A stretch of DNA of 64,000 nucleotides, from the NCBI GenBank assembly GCA_039029355.1, contig JBCCGI010000041.1:1-64000 (forward strand). Reading direction: 5' to 3'. The translations under genes and the position numbers were made by a program. The DNA comes from JBCCGI01 sp039029355 (lineage in GTDB: Bacteria; Planctomycetota; UBA1135; GCA-002686595). Of this stretch, positions 29,527-37,856 are shown in pieces. Under the pieces are notes generated by a model that worked only from the letters and a program-made list of their open reading frames with translations, did not search any database and was not told the origin of the DNA. How positions within the stretch are numbered: position 1 is the stretch's first letter; the number at the start of each line of letters is the position of its first letter.

Positions 29527-29871
29527 CTATGCCATGGCTCCGTTCTCGGGGGGCGGGCCATCGGAGGACACGGGGCACGCCGCTTGCTTCCTTCGGCCAT
29601 CGGCCCCACGAAATTGAGCGCTCGTGGTCGTCCCCGCGCGGCCTGCCGTCCGCGCTGGGAAGCCGAGGGAAGCGGTTCGACGTGAGGGGTGACGCCGCCT
29701 GACCCTGGTTGTGCGACCGCGCCGTCCCGGCGAGGGCCCCTCGGGGCCGCCGGCGGGAAAGGAATTCGCCGCCCGAGCCCCCGAGAATGGGGAGGAGCGA
29801 GACCGCGGGATGCGGCCGCAATTCCAGTGAGCGGGAAACAGCTGCGGCGCCGAACGGATATCCTCCTGCCC
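29527..29871. other. 345-bp divergent intergenic region (prkA / M28-like gene)
   Basis: No gene is supported here. It holds a GC-rich hairpin GGCCCC-TC-GGGGCC near 29735-29750, a CCACGA...TCGTGG inverted repeat near 29606-29627, two direct copies of GGCCATCGG, and a partial inverted match between GTTCTCGGGGGGC near 29541 and CCCCCGAGAAT near 29780. A -10 box for the plus-strand gene is at 29859-29864. It does not share the core of the fold-back element family. Confidence 0.5.
29859..29864 (+). promoter_or_regulatory. -10 element (TATCCT) for the glutaminyl-cyclase-like gene
   Basis: TATCCT ends 7 nt before the ATG at 29872, predicting a leaderless mRNA. It supports this ATG over the longer in-frame extension beginning at 29689, since that ATG also starts the signal sequence. 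Confidence 0.5.
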
Positions 29872-30828
29872 ATGGGCCGCTCGATCCGCCTTCGCAACTT
29901 CCTGCCGCTCTTCATCGCGCTCCTTCCCGTCTCGTACTCGTGCTCCTGCGGGACGTCGTCGGCGGGGATTGCTCAGGGCCCCGAGCAGTTCGACCAGGCA
30001 CGCGCCTGGAGCCTGCTGGAGCGCATCGTCGCGGTCGGCCCACGCCCGTCCGGCACGCCGAAGATCGAGAAGCTGATCGACCTCATGGAGGCCGAGCTCA
30101 AAAGCTATGGCCTAGCCCCGATCCGCGAGACCTTCGAGGACAAGACGCCGATCGGTCCGCTCACGTTCACGAACCTTTACGTCGACCTCGAGGGCGAGAC
30201 CGCCGACGGCTCCCCCGCCCCGATGGTCGTGATCTGCACGCACTTCGACACCAAGCGTATGAGCTTCCCGTTCGTCGGAGCGAACGACGGAGGCTCCGGA
30301 ACCGCCGTGCTGCTCGAGCTCGCGCGCATCCTGGCCGAGCGCAAGGCGCCGGTGACCTACCGGTTGCTGTTCCTCGACGGCGAGGAATCCATCCTTCCGG
30401 ATTGGCGCGATCCGGACAACCGCTACGGCTCGCGCTACCACGTCGCCCAGCTGCGCGCGACCGGGTTGGTCCACCGCGTAAAGGCCTGCGTGCTGATCGA
30501 TCTGGTCGGCGACAAGGAGCTGCGCTTCATGACCGAGCTCAACTCCGACCGCCGGCTGCTCGCGATGTTCTTCGACGCGGCCAAGGGCGCCGGGCTCGGG
30601 CGCCACGTCAACGGCCGGCGGCAGGAGATCAAGGACGACCACCTGTCGTTCATGGCCGCCGACATCCCGAGCATCGACCTGATCGACCTCGACTACGGCC
30701 CCGGCAACCGCTTCTGGCACACGCCGGACGACACGTTGGAAAACTGCTCGGCCGCTTCCCTCGGCGCCACAGGCAAGATCGTGCTGCTCGGCCTGCCCGC
30801 GGTCGAGGAGTGGGTCGGCGGGCGCTAG
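29872..30828 (+). CDS. M28-family protein, glutaminyl-peptide cyclotransferase-like
   Basis: A 318-residue exported protein with an N-terminal hydrophobic segment ending in SYSCSCG, possibly a lipobox. It has the M28 fold with zinc-site residues THFDTK, GANDGGSGTAV and LDGEES. The later motifs DDHLSF, IDLIDLDYGPG and WHTPDDTLENCS are those of glutaminyl cyclases, which convert N-terminal Gln to pyroglutamate, rather than of aminopeptidases. The His in WHTPDDTLENCS and the Asp in DDHLSF would be active-site residues. It is therefore more likely a cyclotransferase, but a peptidase role is possible. It is divergent from prkA and convergent with the M14-like pair. Confidence 0.85.
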   Translation: MGRSIRLRNFLPLFIALLPVSYSCSCGTSSAGIAQGPEQFDQARAWSLLERIVAVGPRPSGTPKIEKLIDLMEAELKSYGLAPIRETFEDKTPIGPLTFTNLYVDLEGETADGSPAPMVVICTHFDTKRMSFPFVGANDGGSGTAVLLELARILAERKAPVTYRLLFLDGEESILPDWRDPDNRYGSRYHVAQLRATGLVHRVKACVLIDLVGDKELRFMTELNSDRRLLAMFFDAAKGAGLGRHVNGRRQEIKDDHLSFMAADIPSIDLIDLDYGPGNRFWHTPDDTLENCSAASLGATGKIVLLGLPAVEEWVGGR

Positions 30829-30853
30829 CGCGTGCCTCGGCGGCGAGCGCGAG

Positions 30854-32062
30854 CTAGGGCAGCGTGACCGAGCGCCCCGCCATCCCGGCCCGCGGTGAGC
30901 GCGTCGACAGCGTGATCTCGGTCCCCGCCTCGGCCTCGACCAAGACACACAGCTCAACCGCGCCGCCGCCGGCGATCTGGCCGATCGAGTAGCGGCCCTC
31001 GACGCGGCTCTGCACCTCGAACGACTGCTCGGCGGCACGGTGCGCGCAGGCCAGCACGGTGGCGCCCTGGATGGCGAGCTCGACCTCGCCGGCCAGCCGG
31101 CGCTCGGCGCCGAGGTCGCTGAGGGTCGGGAGCCGACCCGGGTTTTCGATCCGCACGTCCAGCCGGTAGAGCCCCGGCCGCAGCATCTCGACGGCGGGTT
31201 CGGTCAGCCGCAGCCGCGGGAGGCCCTGGGCCAGCTGCGCCACGCGGCGGGCGGCGGACTGCAGCTCGTCGGCGCGGAACTCGAGCAGCCGCGGGAAGAC
31301 GCCGAGCGCCTCCCAGGCGTAGGCCGCCACGCTGCCGCGCGCGGGCTTCCAGAGCGTCACGCGCGGCTTCGTGTCGCCGGCGTCCGCGGCGCCCGGCTCG
31401 TTGAGCACCGCCGCGTCGCCGTCGGTCCCGGCGCGCGGGAGCAGCTCGGCCTGCCCGCCGCGGAGGCCGAGCAGCAGCGAGAGGTTGGTCCGGCCGCGCA
31501 GGAAGGTCGCCAGCGCCTTCGACTCGGGCTCGGAGAGCGGCACCGCGCCCGCGCCGGGCACCAGCGTGTCGGGCTGCCACCCGATCGGGAAGTTGCGCTC
31601 GAGGCGCACGTCGCGCGCGCCCGGCGAAGCGGGTGAGTCGGGATCGAGCTGCGGGATGAGGTACAGCGTCGCCGAGCCCAGCACGCGCTCGCGCTCCTCC
31701 GGGGTCAGCTCGTCCAACACGTAGCGCGCCAGCGCCAGCGCCAACTCGGAGGCGCGCTCCGACTCGCCGCCCAGGCCGACGAGCGCGAGCCCGGGCCGGC
31801 GGTCCAGATCGCCCGCCTCGCGCGCGCCGAGGACGAGCGCGAGGATCGCGCGGCCGCCGCGGCTGGTGCCGAGCTCCTCGACCGCCGCGTACGCCGGGTG
31901 GCGGTCCGCGAAGGCGTTCAGGTCTTCGGCGAGCCCCGGCGGCGGGGTCGCGACGGGCTCCGCCGCCGCCGCCGTCGCCTCGGCGGGCGGAGCGTCGCCG
32001 GGCGCCGGATCCTGCGCGGCCAGGCCGGCCAGCAGCAGCAGCGTCGCGAGGAGCCCGCTCAC
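30854..32062 (-). CDS. M14 carboxypeptidase-like exported protein, zinc ligands apparently lost
   Basis: A 402-residue protein with a signal peptide (MSGLLATLLLLAGLAAQD). The region from about residue 45 follows the M14 zinc-carboxypeptidase scaffold: FADRHPAYAAVEELGTSRGGRAILALVLG, LIPQLDPDSP, RDVRLERNFPIGW and VPLSEPESKALATFL. Where M14 enzymes have the H-x-x-E zinc motif this protein reads LGGE, and where the third His ligand is expected it reads LLLGLRGGQ. A catalytic Glu candidate remains in LLEFRAD. It is probably a non-catalytic binding protein. A C-terminal beta domain follows. It overlaps the second M14-like gene by 4 nt (ATGA), ending the nrdR-smc operon. Confidence 0.8.
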   Translation of the reverse strand: MSGLLATLLLLAGLAAQDPAPGDAPPAEATAAAAEPVATPPPGLAEDLNAFADRHPAYAAVEELGTSRGGRAILALVLGAREAGDLDRRPGLALVGLGGESERASELALALARYVLDELTPEERERVLGSATLYLIPQLDPDSPASPGARDVRLERNFPIGWQPDTLVPGAGAVPLSEPESKALATFLRGRTNLSLLLGLRGGQAELLPRAGTDGDAAVLNEPGAADAGDTKPRVTLWKPARGSVAAYAWEALGVFPRLLEFRADELQSAARRVAQLAQGLPRLRLTEPAVEMLRPGLYRLDVRIENPGRLPTLSDLGAERRLAGEVELAIQGATVLACAHRAAEQSFEVQSRVEGRYSIGQIAGGGAVELCVLVEAEAGTEITLSTRSPRAGMAGRSVTLP

Positions 32063-33909
32063 GGGCGCACCTCACGCACGGTCGGCGCCAGCCACGAGGT
32101 CTCGGCGCGCAGCGTGACCGAGGCGCCCTCCGACATCATCAGGATCCACGACAGCTCGACGCTCGAACCGCCGCCGGCGAGGTGGCCGAGCGCGTGCTCG
32201 CGCTCGCCGACCAGCACCTCGACGCCCTCGGGCGCCTGGAGGCGCAGGTTGAGGCCGAGCCCGTTCGAGGCCGCGCCGACGCCGGTCGGAAGGGCTCCGC
32301 GGTTGCGCACGCGCACGCGGAGCACCACGACCTCGCCGCCGGTCCGTTCGTTCTCCACCAGCTCGATCTCGAGCCGCGGCAGGTCGCCGGCAAGCGTGCG
32401 CACGAAGTCGCCCAGCCCGCGCACGGCGGCGGGAAGCAGCTCGGGCGGCGGGTTGAGGCGCGTGTTCGGAAGCCAGCCGCCCAGAAGCCCCGAGCGGCCG
32501 CCGCCCAGGTCGATCGGCTGCCAGTCGAGGAAGCCGATGCCGCCGCGCGTGTTGTCGATCCAGCGCGCCCAGGAGCGCTCCAGCTCGGGCGCCTGGCGCT
32601 CGTCGACGCCGCCGGGCTCGGGCCCATCGTGGGCGGGTTTGGGCTCGGCGACGAAGCGCGCGTCCTGCGGGCGGACGCGCGCGCCGGACTCGACCTCGGG
32701 CCCCCACGCCGCGACCTCGATCGCGAGCGCGCCGCGCGCGAGGTAGAGCCAGTCGAGGGCGGCCCCGGGGCGCTCTTCGCCGCGCGCCGCGAAGAGCGGC
32801 TGCACCGGCCGCTCGGGGCGCCCCGTCGCGGCGGCGAAGCGCCGGCCCGCGAGCTCGAAGGCGACCCGGTCGGGCGCATAGGCCCCGCGGCTGCCCTCGC
32901 CGAGGGCGCCGCCCGAGGCCAGGCCGCCGGGTGCCGCCACCCCACCGTGGTTGCCCTGGAAGAAGAGCGCCAGCGCCACCCGGCGCGACAGCGCGAGGTC
33001 CGCGAGCGCCCGCGCCGCCGGCGCCGAGAGCGGCCAGGGCCCGGTGGGCGCGCCGGTCCACGGCCCGCGCCAATCCACCGGGAAGTCGAGGTCGGGCACG
33101 ATGCCGCCGGGCCCGTCCTCGTTGAAACGTCCGTCGCCGTCGTCGTCGCGGCCCTCGCGCACGATGCGGTAGCGCGGCGCGTCGCCGGGGCGTGCCGGGC
33201 GCAGCAGGCGGTCGTCCTCCGCGCGCGCCCAGGGTCCGCTGAGGTCTTCGAGCAGGAGGCTCGTGATCGCGCCGTCGCCGTCGAGGTCGTCGGGCCCGTC
33301 CTCGTCCACCTCGCCGTCGCGGTCCTCGTCGCCGGGCTGGTCGTTGCGGCCCCCGCCGGCGCCGCTCTCCAGCTGGCGCGCGATGCCGTCGGGGTTGGCC
33401 CAGGGCACCGCCAGGAAGGCCACCTCGGCCGGGAGCTTGTCGGGCATCGCGAGCAGCTCCTCGGCCACCCGCAGCACGGCCTCGGCGCCCGCCACCGAGC
33501 GGCCGTCGAGGGCGCCGACGAGCAGCACCGTCGGGCGCTCGGCCAGCGGCACCTGCCCGGTGCCGCCGAACACGACGCCGACGATGGGCCGGCCGCCGGC
33601 GGTGGTGCCGAGCTCGATCCGCTCCGCGAGGCCCGAGCCCAGCCAGCCCTGGAGCACCGGGTCGAGCTCGTCCGCGGTGCGGTAGCGCGGCGGCTCGGGC
33701 GTGGCCGGGGCGGCGTCGGCCGGCTCGCCGGCGGCGGGCGCCTCGCCCTCGGCGGCGGGCGCCTCCTCGGACGCCTGCGCCTCCTGGCCGGCCTCAGGCG
33801 TGTTCTGGAGCAGGCGCGGTGCCGCCGCGGGCGCGAGGACGCACAGGGCGAGCCCAAGCCGCCACGGCCTGCCCGCTCCACGCCCACGCCCCCTGGTACA
33901 ACCGCGCAT
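32059..33909 (-). CDS. M14 carboxypeptidase-like exported protein with Asp-rich calcium-type insert
   Basis: A 616-residue exported protein with a basic N-terminus and hydrophobic signal segment, then an Ala/Pro/Glu-rich linker. The M14-like region has IELGTTAGGRPIVGVVFGG, FLAVPWANPDG, DLDFPVDWRGPW and a PLSAPAARALADLAL block. The usual H-x-x-E is replaced by DGRS. Between the two halves lies an insert with DEDRDGEVDEDGPDDLDGDG and a second DDDGDGRFNEDGPGG, resembling calcium-binding loops seen in M14 proteins of related phyla. Hence it may bind Ca2+ and peptide or glycan without cleaving it. An AGGAAGG lies just before the ATG. It follows smc by 173 bp. Confidence 0.8.
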   Translation of the reverse strand: MRGCTRGRGRGAGRPWRLGLALCVLAPAAAPRLLQNTPEAGQEAQASEEAPAAEGEAPAAGEPADAAPATPEPPRYRTADELDPVLQGWLGSGLAERIELGTTAGGRPIVGVVFGGTGQVPLAERPTVLLVGALDGRSVAGAEAVLRVAEELLAMPDKLPAEVAFLAVPWANPDGIARQLESGAGGGRNDQPGDEDRDGEVDEDGPDDLDGDGAITSLLLEDLSGPWARAEDDRLLRPARPGDAPRYRIVREGRDDDGDGRFNEDGPGGIVPDLDFPVDWRGPWTGAPTGPWPLSAPAARALADLALSRRVALALFFQGNHGGVAAPGGLASGGALGEGSRGAYAPDRVAFELAGRRFAAATGRPERPVQPLFAARGEERPGAALDWLYLARGALAIEVAAWGPEVESGARVRPQDARFVAEPKPAHDGPEPGGVDERQAPELERSWARWIDNTRGGIGFLDWQPIDLGGGRSGLLGGWLPNTRLNPPPELLPAAVRGLGDFVRTLAGDLPRLEIELVENERTGGEVVVLRVRVRNRGALPTGVGAASNGLGLNLRLQAPEGVEVLVGEREHALGHLAGGGSSVELSWILMMSEGASVTLRAETSWLAPTVREVRP

Positions 33910-34082
33910 CTAGTCCTTCCTGCGTCCCCCCGGATCGCGTCGTGGCCCTCGTTGGTCCGCCGCCGGGGCCCGACCGAGGATACCGGCTCGTCCGGGCCCG
34001 ACGCGACAGCCGCGTCGAGCCCCCTCTTTCGGCACTCGACTACCCCGCTACGAAAGGTTCGTTCGCGGGTTTGTCGGGACTG

Positions 34083-37000
34083 TCACGAAAGCGAAACCGT
34101 CTCGCCGTCGGCGACGGACTCCGGGTCGCCCGGCGCCTCGTCTCCGCCGGCGGGGGGCGCCGGGGGCACCAGCTCGACGATCGGCTCCTCGGCCACGGCG
34201 CCGGCCTCGGGCGCAGCCGCCGCCGCGGCGACGCTGCCGGTCGCCTCGGGGACGAACTCGTCGACGTCCGACAGCTCGACGCTGACGACGTTCGAGACGC
34301 CGCGCACGGCCATCGTGACGCCGTACAGCCGATCGCAGGCCGACATCGAGCCCTTGTTGTGGGTCACGACGACGAACTGGGTCTCGGACTTGAACGACTC
34401 GATCAGGCCGAGGAAGCGGCTGATGTTGGCGTCGTCGAGGGCCGCGTCGACCTCGTCGAGCACGCAGAACGGGCTGGGCCGCGAGCGGAAGACGGCGAAC
34501 AGCAGCGCCAGTGCGGTCATCGTCCGCTGCCCGCCGGACAGCAGGCTGATCGGCAGCGTCTCGCGGCCGGGCGGCCGCGCGGTGATCTCGATGCCCGCCT
34601 CGAGCACCGGCGCGTCCGCGGCCAGCTCGACGTCGGCGCGCCCGCCGCCGAAGAGCTGGCGGAAGATCGTCTGGAAGTGCCCGCGGATCTCGTGGAAGGC
34701 CTCGAGGAAGAGCCGCTCCGACTCCTGGTTGATGGTCTTGATCGTGCCCTCGAGGTTGCGGCGGCCCTGGATCAGGTCGTCGCGCTGCGAGGTGAGGAAG
34801 TCGAGCCGCTCGGAGACCTCTTCGAGCTCGCTCACCGCCTCCAGGTTGACCGGGCCGAGCTTCTCCATCTGCGCACGCAGGTCGCCCACCTCTTCGGCGA
34901 GGGTCGCCAGCGGCTCGTCCTGGGTGAGCTCCTCTTCGGGCTCGAAGTCGCGCACGAGCTCCTCGGCGCCGAGCTCGAAGTCCTCCTCGGCGCGGCGCAC
35001 GATCTCCTCGCGCGCCAGCGCGCGCTTCTGTTCCTCGAGGCGGCGCTCGCCGCTCTCGCCGAGCAGCCCCTCGAGCTCGCGCGACACCGCCTCGGTGCGC
35101 TTCCTGAGCTCCTCGATCTGGGCCCGGCCGTTGCGCTCGCGCTCACGGCTCTCCTCGAGCGACTCCTCGACCTCGCCACGGCGGGCGAGCAGATCGACCC
35201 GGCGCTCGCCGAGGCCCTCGGACTCCTCACGCCCCGACTCGGCGCTGGCGCGGTGCTCCTCGGAGAGCCGTCGCGCGCGCTCGACCTCGAGCGCCAGCTC
35301 CTCGATGGCGCGGCCCAGGTCCGCCAGCCGGCCGCGCGTCGATTCGAGCTTCTCGGCGACGCGCGTCGCCTCGACCCGCGCCTGGCTCTCGACCCGCGCG
35401 AGCTCCTCGCGTTGACCCTCGAGCTCGCGCCGCAGGCCCTCGGCGCGCTCGAGCGCTCCGTTCTCCTCGTCGAAGGTGCTCTCCGCCACGGTCAGGCGCT
35501 CCTTGGCCTGCTCCAGCTCGGTTCCGAGCCGCGTGCGTTCCTGGCGGATGCCCTCCTCCTCGCGGCGGAAGAGCTCCGCCGCCTCGGCCAGGTCGGCCGC
35601 GCGGGCACGGGCCGCCTCGCCGGCGCTCTTGGCCTCGGCCAGCGCCTGGCGCTGGGTCGCCAGCTCCTCGAGCAGCTCGTGCAGCTCGCGGCGCTTCTCC
35701 TCGCGCTGGAGCGCGACCCCTTCGAGCGCGCTGGTCAGCGTCTCGATCTCGGCGTCGGCCTCGGCCACGCGGGCCTCGAGGTCGGCGGCGTGCGAGCGCC
35801 GGCCGACCGGGCCCTGGGCGACCTCGCGGTGTCCGCCGACGACGCCGAAGGCCTCGATCAGGTCGCCGGCCTCGGTGACGAAGCGCATGCGCGGGTAGCG
35901 CTCCAAGAGGTCGAGCCCCACCGCGACGTCGCGCACGACGTACACGCCGTCGAGCAGCAGGTCGCACAGATCCTCGAAGCCCTGGGTGGGCTCGACCGCG
36001 GCGCGCAGCGGTCCGGCGACGCCGTCGATCTCGAGCAGGCCCGGCGGCGTCGGCCGCGGGCCGTGGGCGGCGAAGGCGAAGGCCGCCAGGCCCTCGGGCA
36101 GCGCGAGCGAGACCTGCCCGCCCTGGCGCTCCTTGAGCCAGTCCAGCACGCGGCCGGCATCGCCGCGGTCCTCCAGCACCAGCGCCTGGCTGCGCGCGCC
36201 GAGCACGCTGTCGAGCGCGCGCGCGTGCTCGGAGCTGGTGCGCAGGTGGTCGGCGAGCAGCCCGCGCAGGTTGCCGGCGAGCCGCGGCCCGTCCTCGGCG
36301 TCGAAGCCCTCGACCACGGCGCGCGCGCCGGCGTCGAGCCCTTCGAGCTCGCGCTCGCGGTCGAGCAGCGACTCGGCCCGCGAATGCAGGCGCGTGCGCT
36401 CCAGCTCGAGCTGGCCGCGCTCGGCGTCGAGGCGCGTGACCTCGCGCTCCAGCTCGTCGGCCTCGCGCTCGAAGTCGGCGCGGTGGGCCTCGCCCACGCT
36501 GAGCGCCCCCTCGGCCGCGCGCACGGCGGTCTCGGCCGCGGACTGCGCCTCGCCGGCGACGGCCAGGCTCGCAGTCGCCTCTTCGCAGCGCGTGTGCGCG
36601 CGCTGGAAGCGCAGCTCCAACGGCTCCAGCGCCTGGGTGTGGTGCTCGACCGCGTTGCGCGCCGACGTGCGTTCGTGCAGCAGCTCGAGCACGCGCTCGC
36701 CGCGCTCCTCGGACTCGCGGCGCGCCTCGGTGTATCGCTGTTGGAGGTCGCGCGAGCGCTCCTCCTCGGCGGCGACGCGCTCCTGGGCGCGCGCGGCCTC
36801 GCCTTCGAGCTCGGTCAGGGCCTCGGCCACCGACGTGCGCTCGGCGCGGCGCTCCTCCAGGCGCCCCTCGAGCCCTTCGGCGCGCTCGGCCTCCTCGACC
36901 GCCGACGCCTCCCAGGCGCCGATGCGGGCCGAGAGCTGCGTGACGCGTTCGTCGAGCGCGCGCACGTCGCCGGCCAGCTCGGACGACTCGGTGCCCAGGC

Positions 37001-37853
37001 GCTCGACCTCGGCCGAGAGCGCTTCCTGCTCGCCCTCGCGCGCCACGACGTCGGCTTCGGCCGCGTCGCGCTCGGTGCGGATGGCGCGCTCGCGCTCCTC
37101 GAGCGCGGTGAGCTCCTCGCGCAGGGCCGCGAGCGCGCTGTTCAGCGAGCACACCTGGTGCCGCGCCAGCCGCTCGCCCTCGACGCGCCAGGCGTCGCGC
37201 GCCTCGACGAAGCGGCGCGCCTTGCCGGCCTGGATCTTGAGCGAGCGCGAGCGCTTCTCGAGCTCGCCGACCACGTCCTCGAGCCGCACGAGGTCGGCCT
37301 GCACGCGCTTCAGGCGGCTCTCGGCCTCCTTGCGTCGCTGGCGGTAGCGGCTGATGCCGGCCGCCTCCTCGAAGATCGAGCGCCGGTCGACCGGGTTGGC
37401 CGACAGCACCGCGTCGATGCGGCCCTGCTCGAGCACCGAGTAGCCGCGGCTGCCCAGGCCGGTGTCGAACAGCATCTCGCGCACGTCCTTGAGGCGCACC
37501 TTGATGCCGTCGATCAGATACTCGCCCTCACCGCCCTTGAACACGCGCCGGGTCACGCTGACCTCTGAGCCACGGTCCTCGATGACGCCGGCCTCGTTGT
37601 CCAGGACCATCGTCACCTCGGCCACCGCGAGCGCCGGGCGCGACACCGAGCCCTTGAAGATGACGTCGGCCATCTCGTCACCACGCATCGACGTCGGCCG
37701 CGTCTCCCCGAGCACCCAGCGGACGGCGTCGACCACGTTGCTCTTGCCGCAGCCGTTGGGGCCGACGATGCCGTTGAGCGAGCTCTCGAAGTCCAGCACC
37801 GTGCGGTCGGCGAAGGACTTGAAGCCGAACAGTTCCAGTCGTTTAAGACGCAT
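34083..37853 (-). CDS. smc: Chromosome segregation protein SMC
   Basis: A 1256-residue SMC ATPase, the core of the condensin-like complex that organises and segregates the chromosome. The head motifs are split as expected: Walker A GPNGCGKSN at residues 31-39, and near the C-terminus the signature LSGGQRTMTALALLF (about 1100) and Walker B FCVLDEVDAALDD (about 1130). Two long coiled coils flank a hinge around residues 520-680. The final 60 residues are an acidic, Ala/Pro-rich tail beyond the head. scpA and scpB are not adjacent. The ATG lies 3 nt after the stop of the ATP-cone gene, so smc is co-transcribed with nrdR. Confidence 0.97.
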   Translation of the reverse strand: MRLKRLELFGFKSFADRTVLDFESSLNGIVGPNGCGKSNVVDAVRWVLGETRPTSMRGDEMADVIFKGSVSRPALAVAEVTMVLDNEAGVIEDRGSEVSVTRRVFKGGEGEYLIDGIKVRLKDVREMLFDTGLGSRGYSVLEQGRIDAVLSANPVDRRSIFEEAAGISRYRQRRKEAESRLKRVQADLVRLEDVVGELEKRSRSLKIQAGKARRFVEARDAWRVEGERLARHQVCSLNSALAALREELTALEERERAIRTERDAAEADVVAREGEQEALSAEVERLGTESSELAGDVRALDERVTQLSARIGAWEASAVEEAERAEGLEGRLEERRAERTSVAEALTELEGEAARAQERVAAEEERSRDLQQRYTEARRESEERGERVLELLHERTSARNAVEHHTQALEPLELRFQRAHTRCEEATASLAVAGEAQSAAETAVRAAEGALSVGEAHRADFEREADELEREVTRLDAERGQLELERTRLHSRAESLLDRERELEGLDAGARAVVEGFDAEDGPRLAGNLRGLLADHLRTSSEHARALDSVLGARSQALVLEDRGDAGRVLDWLKERQGGQVSLALPEGLAAFAFAAHGPRPTPPGLLEIDGVAGPLRAAVEPTQGFEDLCDLLLDGVYVVRDVAVGLDLLERYPRMRFVTEAGDLIEAFGVVGGHREVAQGPVGRRSHAADLEARVAEADAEIETLTSALEGVALQREEKRRELHELLEELATQRQALAEAKSAGEAARARAADLAEAAELFRREEEGIRQERTRLGTELEQAKERLTVAESTFDEENGALERAEGLRRELEGQREELARVESQARVEATRVAEKLESTRGRLADLGRAIEELALEVERARRLSEEHRASAESGREESEGLGERRVDLLARRGEVEESLEESRERERNGRAQIEELRKRTEAVSRELEGLLGESGERRLEEQKRALAREEIVRRAEEDFELGAEELVRDFEPEEELTQDEPLATLAEEVGDLRAQMEKLGPVNLEAVSELEEVSERLDFLTSQRDDLIQGRRNLEGTIKTINQESERLFLEAFHEIRGHFQTIFRQLFGGGRADVELAADAPVLEAGIEITARPPGRETLPISLLSGGQRTMTALALLFAVFRSRPSPFCVLDEVDAALDDANISRFLGLIESFKSETQFVVVTHNKGSMSACDRLYGVTMAVRGVSNVVSVELSDVDEFVPEATGSVAAAAAAPEAGAVAEEPIVELVPPAPPAGGDEAPGDPESVADGETVSLS

Positions 37854-37856
37854 GTA

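Noticed and set aside
29527..29871. A fourth fold-back element
   Set aside because: There is a short inverted match (TTCTCGGGGG / CCCCCGAGAA) near the ends, but pairing does not continue inward and the conserved core is missing.
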